A stretch of DNA of 64,000 nucleotides from Eublepharis macularius (GCF_028583425.1 NC_072801.1:64867766-64931765), one strand, 5' to 3'. Numbered from the stretch's first letter, positions 43,361 to 55,914 are shown. Notes: generated by a model from the letters alone, not told the origin. Numbers and translations: made by a program.

Positions 43361-44290
43361 GGCCGCCAAGAAGAAAGAGCAACACCGTCCCAAGGCACAG
43401 GGAAATCAAATCACATGGGAAGCTCAGGGAGCCAGAGGCAGACTAGCATCCCAAAGAGCTGATGAAAGGTCAAGCCTATTTCAGTTTGAGTAGTGGCGGC
43501 CTACTGGAGGCACTAAAGGGCTGGGAGGCAGCGAGAAGCACCTCCGCAGCCACAATAGATGGGATGGCATGGTCGGGCATTTAATATCCAGCAGAATTCT
43601 TCAAGAGGTTTATCATGCACTGCTGGAAATTTCTTTCCTCTGCAGGGCTCCCTGGAGTCCAGCTTTGAATACCTGAAGACCAACACATCAGATTTTTCTT
43701 AAGCCTTTATGGGGGGGTGGGGTGATGGTCTGACGTGAAACTATATAAAAAACCACCTGACAACTGCCGCTTATTGTATTCCACACTTTTTGTTGGTTCT
43801 AATCCACTTCTGTGTTCCCTCTGTGCTTACAACATACCTGTGCTATTAAGTGATGAGGCCTAACCCGGTTCTTTTTGGTGGAGCCGTTAAAGGAAAGAAT
43901 GGTGGTCTTTCTCCAGTGGTCCTAGGAGTGGGGCAGTCCTTGCTTCTGGAATATAGCTCCTCCTCTCTGAAGGCAGGATCTGTCAGCTGATTTTGATCCT
44001 GGAGGGGTCTGTCCCTGGGATCACCAGTCTTTCTGGCCCTGCCTTCTCAGCAGGATGTCTTCAGCGATGCTCTAGAGAGCGCAGCAAACCCCAATGAAGA
44101 ACAGTGTTGAGCTCCCATGAGAAGAGAAGGTCTCTATCGCTCCCCCTCCCCTCCGTATCACTTTGGAGTGATGGCAAGAGATAGAACTGATAGCCCTAGG
44201 TACTCCTAGGTTCCAGGGCCACAACTGCAAACTATCGCTGACGTTCCCAACCTTTGGGCCAGGAGGAAACACACACACACACACACACTC
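43361..44290 (+). other. Probable 3' untranslated region of the main gene
   Basis: Follows the CARD stop codon directly. No further open frame with similarity. Contains an (ac)n tract at about 44268-44289. Confidence 0.5.
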
Positions 44291-44300
44291 AGATGACCAG

Positions 44301-44465
44301 ATCCAGAGGAGTTAGCCGTGTTAGTCTGTAGTAGCGAAATCAAAAAGAGTCCAGTAGCACCTTTAAGACTAACCAATTTTATTGTAGCATAAGCTTTCGA
44401 GAATCACAGTTCTCTTCGTCAGATGCATGATACAGTCTTAAAGGTGCTACTGGACTCTTTTTGAT
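44301..44465 (-). mobile_element. Penelope-tail-like foldback insertion with hammerhead-like core
   Basis: Flanked by a 12-bp direct repeat tcagatgaccag (44289-44300 and about 44466-44477). Left arm aatcaaaaagagtccagtag returns inverted at the right end. On the minus strand the core reads ctgacga (44422-44416), a gagaa/ttctc stem, then gaaa (44398-44395), which fits a hammerhead catalytic core. Related degenerate copies at 46401-46445, 47489-47580 and 47789-47905. Confidence 0.6.
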
Positions 44466-44691
44466 TCAGATGACCAGAGGGTGCATTGAGTCTGTGGTAG
44501 CCTGTTATGGAGCCCAGCATTCTCAACAACTCCCACAGGCTTGGAAGGAACAGGCCCCAGCAGCAACAGCTGCTCCAATCCTGGCAGCTCTGACTGAATC
44601 GTAGCAAGACTGATCTAGCAGGGAGCAGAGGCCACAAAAGGAAAGAGGAGGGTGAGAAGAGCAGCAGAAGCCTTGGAGCCAGCTCCTCCCA

Positions 44692-44697
44692 AATAAA
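44692..44697 (+). terminator. Candidate poly(A) signal for the main gene
   Basis: An AATAAA hexamer lies 1.3 kb past the stop codon, after a foldback insertion. I saw no closer canonical AATAAA or ATTAAA. Its use is unproven. Confidence 0.3.
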
Positions 44698-44999
44698 AGG
44701 GAGCCCTTTTTATTTCTCCTTCCCTCAGCCAGGATTTCTGAGGTGTACTTTCACTTCACTTTCACTCTGTCCAAAATGAAAATACATTTTCCCATGTAAG
44801 GTCCATACTAGTAATTCGTGAGGAGGGGATTTTCCTTCTTCTGTTACCAATTGATTTGTACCAGAAGTTAGCACCATATCTGATTTTTTTTTTAAAAAAA
44901 AGCAATGCTCATCAATTGCCAACTAACACACACACCAATTAGCATCACAGGGTTAGCAAAATCCGCTCTAAAAAAAGTGCAGTGCAAGCTGGCCTGCGC

Positions 45000-45560
45000 T
45001 CTTCCAGGAGGAGTATCGAGCCGGGCTGAAGGGAACTGGAGACGCTTGTCTGAGGGCTCCGAGCCTTGCCTCAACACCCGCGCGCAAGGCAGCCCGGGGC
45101 TGAGGGGGGTGGGATTTGGCGCCCCTCCTCCCTTCACACGTTCGAGGCGTCCCCAACTCCCTCTCTCCACAGGCGCGGGATCCATTTAGAGCCGCCCCGC
45201 CTTGGCTCCCAACCGCGCCTCTGCTCTGCGCCCCAACCTTACCAGCCTCAGCGCCCCAGCGAGGAAAGCCGAGCCCCGCCCGCCGCAAGCCGGCGCGCAG
45301 GTGCCGCGTCCCCCGGGCCTGGAGAATCCGCGGGAAGGACAAGGGGCGCTCCCGCTTCTGCTCGCTCTTCGCGGCATGGCCAGGCGCGGCTCCGCCTCCC
45401 AGGTTCGCTCCAGGACTCGCTGCTCTGGCGGCACCCCAAGGGCTGAAAGGCGCTGCCCGCTCCCGGCCACGCCTCTTTTTCATATTAATGAGGAGGAGGA
45501 TCCAAAGCGGCGGCCAGGGGCGGGGTGAGTCTTGGCTCCGCAAGTCGAATGTATTCCTTT
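45000..45560. promoter_or_regulatory. CpG-rich island
   Basis: Strong local rise in G+C with frequent CG dinucleotides (ccgcgg, gcgcgc, ggcgcgg), unlike the AT-rich flanks. Open frames on both strands overlap, as expected of CpG-rich DNA; none is recognisable. It may be a promoter for an unrecognised transcript. Confidence 0.5.
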
Positions 45561-45948
45561 AGGACTCAATGCAAACTGGGGTTTTCTTTCCTATCGTGTT
45601 CATTTAGTATAGCGGCCTCGGGTTCGAGTCCCTTAACCTGCGAGAAAGACTGAGCGGCAAGAAATGCCATTGTCTGCTTCGAATCCGAGATTGTTGTCCG
45701 TTTTAGTCGTTGTTCTGATTTTCTTGATTTAGAAAAGAGAGAAATCTGCTCCAATTGGGCCCCTCTGCATTCCGTGTGTTTCCCTCGTGCGCTTCCCTCC
45801 TCCCTGCCGAGGGCAAACTCTTTTCATGGGACCCCCCCCCCCCCCATGAGACTGTTGGTTTTCTGTGCTTTTGGAGATGCGTCCCCCGTTCTTCTTGGTC
45901 TTCGGATTCCTTTCAGTGTCCTCAAAAGGTCTCCTGCTCAACAGTCTG

Positions 45949-46117
45949 AGAGCCAAGCTACAAGAGAGGAATGACGTATTCTTCCCTGTTCACTTGCCCT
46001 CCACTTGCTCTCCATTTGATCAAGTGGAGAGCAAGTGAATGGCAAGTGAACAGGGAGGAATACACGTGAGTGTTCACTTGCCAGGCAAGTGTCATTAGCC
46101 ACTTGTAGCTTGGCTCT
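45949..46117. mobile_element. Palindromic MITE, AGAGCCAAGCTAC family
   Basis: Ends agagccaagctacaag and cttgtagcttggctct. The core has caagtggagagcaagtg units. It lies between the two CpG-rich blocks. Confidence 0.75.
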
Positions 46118-46819
46118 GAGTTAATGAATTTCCTGCAGCTGCTGCCGCCGTTTGGCCTTTTGAATTGCTTTTTTTCTTCTTCTAATGTTCCACGTCCCCT
46201 TTGAAATCATTCCCCGTCCACCCCCCACCCCAAATATGGTTGCTCTATAGAGGAAAGATACTCCATCGGCCACCACCGCCTCCCCTTGTGTATTCGAGCC
46301 CTGCGAAGAATCTCCTCCTCCCTCGTGCCTTAATTATCATCTTGTTAGAAGACTGCCTTGGGCATGTACAGAGTACATAAACTTTTCCCACTCCTCCTAT
46401 CTGAGGAAAGGAGCGCGGAGTCTCGAAAGCTCATACCCTGGGAATCTAGTTGGTCTTTAAGATTTACAGGACCCGAATCTTGCACCTCTCTCTCCTGAGT
46501 CTCACGTTCATTTGTAATTAAAAGGGCACCGGGGAAGAGAGGAAAGACTGACACTTTTGCCATTAGCAAACTGAACTATCAGGACAGTCTGGAACCTTTT
46601 CGGAAGGAACCGTTTGGGCATGTACAGAGTGCCTTCGATCACCAGCAGCGGATGACTTAGAGGCCCCCACCGCACAGTTTACCTCCATAGCCTTCCAGTA
46701 GATTCCCCCAGACTGTGGTCAATCGTCCTGGGCTCAGCTGGACTTCTTTCCGAGCAAACCGACAAAGGGCGCTTTGGCGATGGGATGTATTCATTTATTT
46801 ATATTTATGGTACGCCTTT

Positions 46820-47203
46820 CTCAGGGAGATCCCAGGCGAGGACCGAGGTGTGAGGGGGACCCTTTGGCCAGATTTGCGAACTTGGCCCGCCTGAAGGGCA
46901 AAGCCCGCCGTCCTATCCCCAAGCAAGCACTTTCGCCCGGGGCGTGGCCTCGCCCTTTCCGCGGCAGGCGCCGGTGGGCGGGGACGGCGCCCTGATTAGC
47001 ATAAGGCGGCCCGACGCCCCTGCAGCGAGGGGGCCCTTCGGGGGAGCGGCAGGGGGCGCCTCCCCCCACTGCTTAAGGGCGGGGGCGAGGGGCGCCGCCG
47101 GGGGCGGGCGGGTGGCGCTCTCCGTCCCCTCCGGCTGGGCGCTCCCCGTATGGTCAGGGCGAGTCATCGGGCTGGGAGCCGAAATGCTGGCAAGCAGGGC
47201 GCT
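46820..47203 (+). promoter_or_regulatory. CpG-rich upstream region of the U4 gene
   Basis: GC-rich block ending at the U4 start. An octamer-like ATTAGCAT at 46995-47002 (7 of 8 match to ATTTGCAT) lies about 205 bases upstream, where snRNA distal elements sit. No TATA box is present, as expected for Pol II snRNA genes. A convincing proximal sequence element was not found by eye. Confidence 0.4.
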
Positions 47204-47348
47204 AACTTTGCGCAGTGGCGATATCGTAGCCTATGAGGTTAAACCGAGGTGCGGTTATTGCTGATTGAAAACTTTTCCCAATGCCCCGCCGTGGCGACTT
47301 GCAACACAGTCGGCGCTGGCAATTTTTGAGCGTCTCTCCGGAGGCTGC
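47204..47348 (+). ncRNA. RNU4: U4 spliceosomal snRNA gene
   Basis: 145 nt, the normal U4 length. It opens aactttgcgcagtggcgata (human agctttgcgcagtggcagta) and keeps tcgtagcc, atgaggtt, ccgagg, ttattgct, attgaaaacttttcccaat, ccccgccgtg, gacttgcaa, agtcggc and the Sm site aatttttga, then a terminal hairpin. Changes in the 5' stem-loop mostly keep pairing (G-U wobbles). The first A of the k-turn (CCAAUGAGG) is U. U4 pairs with U6 and carries 15.5K/PRPF31 in the tri-snRNP. A 3' box follows. It is either a working variant or a young pseudogene; the 3' box and preserved structure favour function. Confidence 0.88.
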
Positions 47349-49680
47349 TTTTGACTGTTCAAAAGTAGAATTCTTATTAATTCTAGCCAGACCTAACCAT
47401 GGTTGATTACCGTGCTGCAACTTGACTTGGGACACCACGCTATCACTCAACCGCACACTTTAACGCTAAGATCGATTTTTCCATGGGGAAAGAAGGATTC
47501 CAGCCCGGTGGCACCAACTAGATTTCCAGGATAGGAGCTTTCAGGAGTCAAAGCTTCCTTCATCAGATTCATGTAGAAGTGGAAGCATGCAGGGTTTTAC
47601 GCAAGCCCCCCAGGGATTAATAAGGGCGTGGGATTCTTCTTGCACTACAAATGCTGGTTTTCTGCTCTTCACACCCTAACTCTATCAAACTAGTTACAGT
47701 ATTTTTTATCTTACACCCTTACTTTAAATACCCCTTCCACAGTCCGGCTGGATAAAACTTTTCATACTTCCACCTCTAATGTAGCTGAAGAAGGGAGCTT
47801 TGACTCTCCAAAGCTTATACCCTGGAAATCTAGTTGGTCTTTAAGGTGCTATTGGACTTGAATCTTGCTCTTCTACTGCAGACCAACACAGCTACCCAAC
47901 TGGAACTACCTGTAGGGAAGGTGCCTATCACCCCAGGGCTGCCAAGAAAGTGAGGCACGGGCATCCCTTCCAGAACCCCTGCCGCTGAGGGCCAGCTCCA
48001 GGAGGGGATGGACTATGTTGCTTGGGGAGGCAAAATATCCTGAATTGGCCCTGGGAGACCAGGGGGAATTACAGAACAGCACCCCAGGCACATTCCCTCC
48101 TGGAATCCTCCTTTCCCTGACTCTTTCACTAGATTTCCACAAATAGCACACTGCAGTACTATATAAATGACAGCTAGGACATTCACTGAGCAAAGCATAA
48201 TAGGAAAGAACAGGACATTCAGGGAAACTGATACAATAGGGAATGGCAGCAGGAGATTTTTTAAACAAGCATAAATACAAGTTCTGAGATGAAATCTATC
48301 TGAAACAAAGTACAACTAACTTCCGTGGCATAACACAGGAACAATAAATAAAATAAATAAAAGCAAACTAAACAAAAATAAAAAACAAAACACTTTCTCT
48401 AGCAGTAACAATTATAATAAATTACTTCTCATGCATAAACAATACTCACTGGATAGACTCCTGGCAAAACAAGCAAAAAAAGAAAAACAACAGCTGATCA
48501 GAAGAAACGTGTCAGTTTACTATATTCCTACAGGTGAGTTCTCTCTCTCCAAGGGGAAACAACTAGACTGTAAAAAATTAAAAACATAGAATTAAACTAG
48601 AGCGTACCACCAGCAAATGCTCTGCCCGACCAACCTTAGTGATTGTAATTTTGTTATCCAGTTTTATTGCATTGTTAATTGGAGTATACTGCCTCACGTC
48701 TCAGTGATGAAGGAGGACTATAATTGAAGTAAAGACATAAAAAGATCTAGGATTCCAAAGCTGGAGATGGAGGACCCCCACCACCCCCACCCCAGTCCTA
48801 TTGGGAACTGAAATGTGGGCAAGGTCCCATGTTTTGTTTCACTACCCAGATTTTCTAAGGCACATCTTTGAATTCAGTGCGAAGTGACCTCTCTCATTAT
48901 CCACTTTTTTCTCTGCAGATGGAAGGAAACAGGAATGGTCTGGTATCATAGGTGAGTAGTAGACAAAGTACCTTTTGGATTGCTGTAAAGAACTGATTAT
49001 ATTGATTTACAGAGCAGCACAGCTACTGAAGCCTCCTGTTTTTAAAAGTGTACTTCATACATGACACATTTGCTGTGCAGAAGTGACTTCTGTGGTGGGC
49101 AGCAGTATAAGACCCATTCGTAAATATTCATGTGGGCTAATGGTACATGTATTATTTTGCTAGATATACTTGTAAATGATATGAAATGGCAAAAGCTGAA
49201 CATCCTACCTACACAAACAATACACTAACAAAAGGCCTGGGCTGTAACACCAATGTCTTCTAGAAAAATGGTGGGGGGGCAGAGTTTATATAATAATTAC
49301 TAAGAATTCACATTCCCACAAGCCTGTGTCCGCCTGCAAATGAGACATGCCATCTCCTGCTGATTCTCCTTGCAGCAGATGATCTAATGGTGATTTTTGG
49401 CATGTTTTGTTCCAGCAACTTTGATGTGCTGCTTCTTGCCAATTCTACCTGCCAGGGAGTCTCCATTATGCTTCTGCAATTTTTTAAATTCCTTAATACT
49501 GACTGTAAATGATAAATATATTAACAGAATACTTCTAAACATATTAAATATTCTTCTTTGGAAAACTGGGATTTTTGTTTTTATCATGGTGGGATGTAAG
49601 CTATGAAAGTTTGAGAACCACCAGACTTTCAAGATCTAAATATCTAAAAACTCGTGGCAAATATCCTCTTTCTGAGCAAA
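47349..49680. other. Intergenic or intronic stretch, no recognised gene
   Basis: Contains two Penelope-tail-like fragments (47489-47580 and 47789-47905), an AT-rich A-rich patch near 48.3-48.5 kb and a short segment at 48919-48951 bounded by a good acceptor and donor. No homology found. Confidence 0.5.
47357..47370 (+). terminator. snRNA 3' box
   Basis: The sequence gttcaaaagtagaa fits the GTTTN(0-3)AAARNNAGA consensus for Integrator-dependent 3' end formation. It starts 8 bases after the predicted U4 end. Confidence 0.75.
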
Positions 49681-49689
49681 GTACTTATG

Positions 49690-49860
49690 TAAGAGGTATA
49701 ACGGTTAGAGTGCTGGACTGGGATCTGGGAGACCCAGGTTTGTATCCCCACTCTGCCATGGAAACTTGCAGGCTGTCTTTTGACTAGCCACAATTTAACT
49801 CTCAGCCTAGCTTACTTCACAGGGTTGCTGTGAGGATAAAATGGAGGAGATATGCTTATT
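49690..49860 (+). mobile_element. tRNA-derived SINE
   Basis: Head aacggttagagtgctggact, B-box-like gacccaggtttgtatccccac, body agcctagcttacttcacagg and gttgctgtgaggataaaatgg. Same family as the split copy at 4305-4963. Confidence 0.75.
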
Positions 49861-50264
49861 TGCCTAGTAGAAGGCAAGAATGTTCAGATATGCAAGGACA
49901 ATACTACCGCCATGCATTACTTGAACAGACAGGGGGGCACAGTCTCCCTGGCTGTCTCTTGGAAATCCTCACAGATATTGGAATGAGCTATCCAGCACTG
50001 AGTTTTTCTCATACATATAGCAGGCAAGGACAGTGTTCTGGTCAGATGCACTAAGTCGCTCCAAAACCCAGAACTATGAATGGTCCATCTGTATGGACTT
50101 GCTTCACTTTGTTTGTGCAACGTGGGGAATATCCCACCATAGATTTGTTTGCCACAGACGTCAACAAGAGATATGCTTGGTACTGCTCATGGGCAGGAAA
50201 GGGGAAGGCCTCTCTCGGGGACGCTTTTTAGATCCCTTGATCAGGTACCTTTCTATATGCAACT

Positions 50265-50402
50265 TAGTGGTTATGAGCACGGGACTCTAATCTGGAGAGC
50301 TGGGTTTGATTCCCCTCTCTTCCACTTGAAGCCAGCTGGGTGACCTTGGGCCAGTCACTGCTCTCTGGAGCTCTCTCAGCCCCACCCACCTCACGGTGGG
50401 CC
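50265..50402 (+). mobile_element. CORE-type SINE, 3' truncated
   Basis: Head gtggttatgagcacgggac, then ggtttgattcccctctcttcc, gaagccagctgggtgacc and agccccacccacctcacgg. Confidence 0.75.
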
Positions 50403-50644
50403 TAGTTCATTTCCCCCCTGGACTGAGTTTCTCCTCCCCAGTCCTGAAGGTCCTGTTGGAAGCTATGAAACCATCCACCAGGAGATTCTACCTAGCCAAA
50501 TGGAAAAGTTTTCTCTTTGAGCCCCAGACAACAACTTGAACCTGTTCTTGGCCTCATTGCCATCAGTTTTGCACTGTTTGGTCCAGCTAAGGATCAAGGT
50601 TTAGCTAATCCCTCCATTAAAGTTCACCTAGTGACCATTTTGGC

Positions 50645-51370
50645 CTGCCATGACCAGCACTGGATCTAGGCGCGTGGACGCCCGGGGCAAACCTAGCCTG
50701 GGTGTTCTGTGCACGCACGCGCAGTGCACACACATGCTCCCAGCACTGCGTGATGATGTCACTTTCATGACATCATCACACAGTGGCAGGAGGCATGCCC
50801 GCCTGCGCGGCAAGCTGGCCACTCCAGCGCCTGGTGAGCTGTGGAACTGGCGGCGGTGCAGGTATGCGCTGGGGCGGCTGGCTGGCTTGCCGTGCACGCA
50901 GGACCTCCCAGCCCTGTGCTCAGCCACCTGTGCGGCAAGCCAGCTGCCCCAACACACGCCCTTGCTGCCACCAGTTCCACGGCTCACCAGGTGCTGGGGT
51001 GGCCAGCTTGCTGCACGGCCGGCTGAGCGCAGGGCTAGGAGGCCCTTCGCGTGGTTCGCAGGCCCCACTGCCCTGTGCCGCCTGCGCAGCAGGCCAGCCA
51101 TCCCCCTGCACGGTGAGCTGCAGAGCTGGCAGTGGTGAGGGTGTGCGCTGGGGCAGCTGGCTTGGCTCGCTGGTGACTGAGCGCAGGACTGGGAGGTTCT
51201 GCACGTGTGGCAAGCCAGCCACCCCATCGGCGGGGCTGGTGAGGGTCTCCCAACCCTGCGCTCAGCCTCCTGGGTGGCTGGCAGCTGCGCCCGGTGCCCC
51301 CTCTTTGGCGGCGCCGGGGGCAGGCTACCCCCCCCCCCCGCTCCCCCTCGATCTGGCCCTGGCCATGATA
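50645..51370. repeat. GC-rich repeat cluster
   Basis: Recurring gtgagctg-cagagctggc-ggtg units, ccagccctgcgctcagcc, and a tgatgatgtcactttcatgacatcatcac palindrome related to the repeats at 1.0-2.7 kb. Long overlapping open frames on both strands are side effects of GC content. Units are irregular and old. Confidence 0.5.
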
Positions 51371-53250
51371 ACATAAATGGGAAATCTCTCTTTGCCTGGC
51401 CACAATGCAGGTCCTTTCTTAGATGCTTGGCAAACCTATATCCTCCAGCATCTAGGCCGATTTCTCTGTGGAGTCTCTCCTTGGTGCTCACTTCTGTCTT
51501 GAGCTTGTAGTTAGCTGCTCACTTAAGTTCTTGACAGCCAAAACAGCCTTTTTGGTGGCTATAACCTAGGCTAGGAGGAAGAGTGAATTGCAAGCCCGGA
51601 GACATGACCTTCCTTTCATTAAAATGTTTGCAAATAAGGTGGTCCTCCATCCAAGCCTTCCTTTTCTGCCAAAGGTCATCTCTGCTTTTTCATTTAAATG
51701 AGGACGTTGTCTTACTGATATTTTCCCCTGCTCCTACGACTGACACGGAGAGATTTCTGCACCCATTTGATGTTAAACACGCTTTATACTTTTACTTAGA
51801 CAGGACAGCTCCTTTCTGGAAGGATCCAAATCTCTGTATATTGTTTAAAAGGCCCAAAAAGGGTCTGAAGGTCACCACACAGACCATTTCAAATTGGATA
51901 GTTTGGCTCATTAAACAGTGTTTATTCAATCTAAACAACCATGCCCATCAAAGCACACTTGACAAGGGCACTTTGGGCCAAGCTACAAGTGACAAATGAC
52001 ACTTGAACGGCAAGTGTATTTCTCCCTGTTCACTTGCCCTCCATGCGATCCACTTGCTGTTCAAGTGTCATTTGTCACTTGTAGCTTGGCCCTCTGTCAG
52101 CCTTCAGCTTGGGCATCCCTCTAGTGGACTTGTGTGAGGTGACCACCTGGTCTACACATTCCACAATTATCAGGCCCTATACCATTGATGTAGACTGTAA
52201 AAGGGAAGCAGCTATGGGCAAAGCCATCCTAAAGAGTCTCTTCCATTAAAGAGCTTCACGCTCACCTCTTGGGTAAGTTACCTCTAATTTCACATGTGGG
52301 ACTGCACAGAAGACATGACAATAAAAATAGGGTTGCACTTAGCTGTAACTATTGTTCATCAAATGTTTTGTGGCACACATCCCTCCCTACTTACCCTTCG
52401 TGTGCTCTGTTTATTGCCATTTTTCTACACCGGTGGCTTAGAGAACTGAGGGAAGGAGCTGCTCACCCTGCCTTTTACAGCCACGCCTGTAAAAGGCTAG
52501 GCGAGCCTATAAAAGGCTAGGTGAGCAGCTCACACCTCGAGGAGCTTTAAACCACCTGCTGCTGCCCTGCACACGCACAGTTCCATGTGTGCCTGCAGAG
52601 AAGAATGGGAGGCCTTTTCTCTCACCAGCCAGGTGAGGGGGGGGAGGTTGGGAGTGAGGGCTCCACTGCCCCCACCTGGGGGTTGGCAACCCTATTTAAC
52701 AACTATGTAGAATTAGTGATTACGAGTTTCTCATAGATTTGAATATCTTTTGGCCTCCACCAATGTAACTATCCTCAAATAATGTTGCCAACCTCTGTGA
52801 AGTTATTCTCAGATACTCTCCATGCCTGGGCGTTGGTACATTGTGTGTATTAGTATGTTAGATAACTCTTCTAATCTACACTTGGCAATACAACTGTATA
52901 ATTTTATTGTTTTATGCCCTTCTCCAAGGTTGTTTTATTCTAGGCCTCTAGACTCCCTTCGTGGCCTATCTAGCTATGGGGCTGGGCTCCCCTTGTTTAT
53001 GTGTACATAGGTGTCTTGAATAACTTCCTTGGTCTTATCCAGTAATTGTTTCCCTATAGTTCTAGCTATATCCATGACAAGTATGTCTCATCTAGGGGAA
53101 GAAATCTTTACTTGGATTCCAGTTCTTCCAAATACAGCTGTCGTGAGATTGAATTTAAGTAAAGCAAGGCTTTCTCTTCCGGGTTCAGAATACGGTTGCA
53201 AAGTTAAATTGGTGATTGGTTAAATGAATCTTTTTTTAAAAAAAAAAGTG
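51370..53250. other. Intergenic stretch, no recognised gene
   Basis: Contains a palindromic MITE at 51975-52092 (gggccaagctacaagtgac / gtcacttgtagcttggcc). The rest is unassigned. Open frames here have no recognisable domain. Confidence 0.5.
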
Positions 53251-55914
53251 CATGGGCAGCCCAATTCTAACCCCCCATTTACGTCAGACAGCGCTGATGT
53301 AAATGGGGCGCCACTGCACGGGTCCCTATGGTCTTCTGCAGGAGAGTCCCACTGGTGCCCAAGCATGACAAGGCAAGATGTGGCCACTGCCAGGAGTGCC
53401 TGCCCGCCGTTCCCCTGACAACCCCGCTCACACCAGCCAATGGCCACACTCCTCCCTTGACATTCAGGCGAGGGGCAAGCAGCGGCACAGCCAATGGGGA
53501 GGCTGTGATCCCCGCTGCCGCCAATAGGCAACCCCCCCCCCCATCAGAGAGCAGGCATCCCTGCCAGGGAGGGGAGCAGAGGTGACAGTGAAGGTCCAGA
53601 TTGAACACCCACCCTCTCGCCAGTCCAGCCTCCATTTCTGATGAGGGCCAGGCCGGTGGCTGCAGCTTGGTGCACCTGCAAATACCCGCTGCTGCTGCCA
53701 CCACCAAAAGCAACAGGTTCCCCCTCCCTGAAAAGTAGGGCCAGATAGTAGGGAGCTGATCTCTGTTGCCTGGAGATCAGTTGTAATTCTGGGAGATCTC
53801 CAGCTGCCACCTGGAGACTGGCAACCCTAAGTAGTCCCCAGGTTCCAGAGAAGCAGGTGGGGGGGTCTTCAATGAGTGACAGGAATGCCCACTAGGAACC
53901 ACGTGGGAGGCCGGGAGGCCATTTGGAAGCGAGGGGAATGAAAAATGCACACAAACTTGCTGCAGTGCCACTTGAACACATCACTGCTTCTCTACAATGC
54001 GAGAACGAGGGCTGGATCTTGTCAGCCATGCCCCAGTACTGGGGAGATGCCCCCCCAGAGTGAACTGACAGGCCCTCCCCATGCCAGATAGGCCAAGTCC
54101 ATCCCTGCTTCCGCAAACACATCCACCACCCCCTGGCAGCAGCTTTCCACGTGCAGCGACCATCTTCCTGGCTTATCAGATGCCAGCAGCTCAGACTATC
54201 AGAGAATGAAACTCCTGTGTTTCCCCCCCCCCCCCCCGCAGACATTCATGGGCCACAGTTCACTTCCCACCCCACTGCCTGAAGTTACATTGAGGGGAGG
54301 AAGGGGGCAGGGAGGCTGGACAGGGTGCCACTTGATACATTTGTGGGGATGTGTGAGTGGCACATGTGTGACAGGGAGTTGAGAGAGGGGCTAATGACAA
54401 CGTCAGTCAGGCATGCAAACACAGAAGTTTGTTATTTTTCAACACTTTTATTAAACTGGAAAAAGTGCCACTGTCCCTCGATAGGCAATGCATTTTGAGC
54501 AGCCCTCATTCTGTGCTCCCAGAGGCGAGGCTGAGATGCTGACTGCCTTGAGATATTGCTTCCTGGGCTGGATCTGAATGACACTTGCAGAGGATTGGGG
54601 GGGGGGGCTGAAGCAGACATGTTTGGTTGTCTCCTGGACAGTTGCGATGTGCCTGCAAGAGAAAAACACAGATGTGCAGCAAGTAACTCAGCCCAGTCTA
54701 TGGCCGAGCCAAAGCCCACACTCCAACATCTGAGAAGATGCACATAGTAGAGAGCAGCAGCTGGAGCCCCATAGGTGCAGCTAGCGACCAGCTGATGCAA
54801 GACCCTCTGGCGAGGAAGCACTCTGCCTTGGGGTGATTTTACCTTTAAGGGAGAAAGTTAGCAGGTAGTTACAAACACCGGTCACGTCAGTCGTTTTCTG
54901 GGCATCTACCTCTGGGGCAAGCAGGGGCTGCTGCCACCATCCTCTCCCCTGCCAAGGCTAGCAGTCAGGCAAGTTCAGGTGATGGGGCAGCCAGCATAAA
55001 TCAGCGAGCTGCATTAGCCACCGCCCCATCTCCTTCTTACCTGTAAGTGCTACCTCGCTCATTACTGAGATGGAACTTCAGAGTCAGATAATCTACAAGG
55101 AAATTTGAGTGGTTATGTTAGCCAGACATTCTGGACTTTGCCCTTCTTCCCTTGAGCGAGTGCAAAGTTCTCCCAGTTTTCTCGCAAAGTCCCCAAAATG
55201 CACTCAGTGCCTGCCACCGTGGGTACCCTCTCTTCTGCCTCGTGTTCAAAGTACCCATGGCAGAAGGCAAAATGGCAGAGCTTTCGGCCGTGTGCTCACT
55301 TACTTGAAATCATGAGTAGACACGGGCACAAACTGCAATTTGAACGTAAAAAACCCACGAACCGCCCAATTTTCCGTTCGCGATCGGCGGTTCGTGATCG
55401 TCCACAGCCAATGAACCAGCATTCGTTAGAGGCCCGGTTTGGTGTGTTCTTCCGCAGTTCGTGAAGCCAGACAGTCAGGCACCGTCAGTCAATTCCCTTG
55501 GAAACGGAGCTGGGGGAATGCCTGAACTCTGTCTGCGCTCCTTCTGTCACCCTGGAAACCCAAATGGAAGCCCAGCTTACCTTGATCGGCAGGTCTTCCT
55601 TCCAACCATGGAGATGCAAAGTGGTTATAACCTGGGAGAAGACACCCAGGGGAGGGAGGGGGAGGGGGGTGTTCTGTAGCCATGGGTACTCCAATCTCAT
55701 CCCTGTAAACCCTGATAGGCAACTCTGACGGCCAACCACAGACCTCCTGCATTGCTCAATTGGATCTGTGCTTATAAATAGCAGTGGGCTCCCAGGCTGG
55801 GTTTCACTTTCAGCGAGCAGTGGAGTGTGACAGAGCTTCTGCTTGCTAGCCTTTGGGGAGAGAGACAGAGAGAGTATAATTGAGCTTGGATTTTGGGGAT
55901 AGGGATCTATCTTC

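Noticed and set aside
44968-45543. 191-codon minus-strand open frame in the CpG-rich block
   Set aside because: Overlapping open frames exist on both strands and the composition is Arg/Ala/Gly-rich, as expected from GC-rich DNA. No homology recognised.
50628-51491. 287-codon minus-strand open frame
   Set aside because: It is a product of the GC-rich repeat cluster; equally long frames occur on the opposite strand and in other phases.
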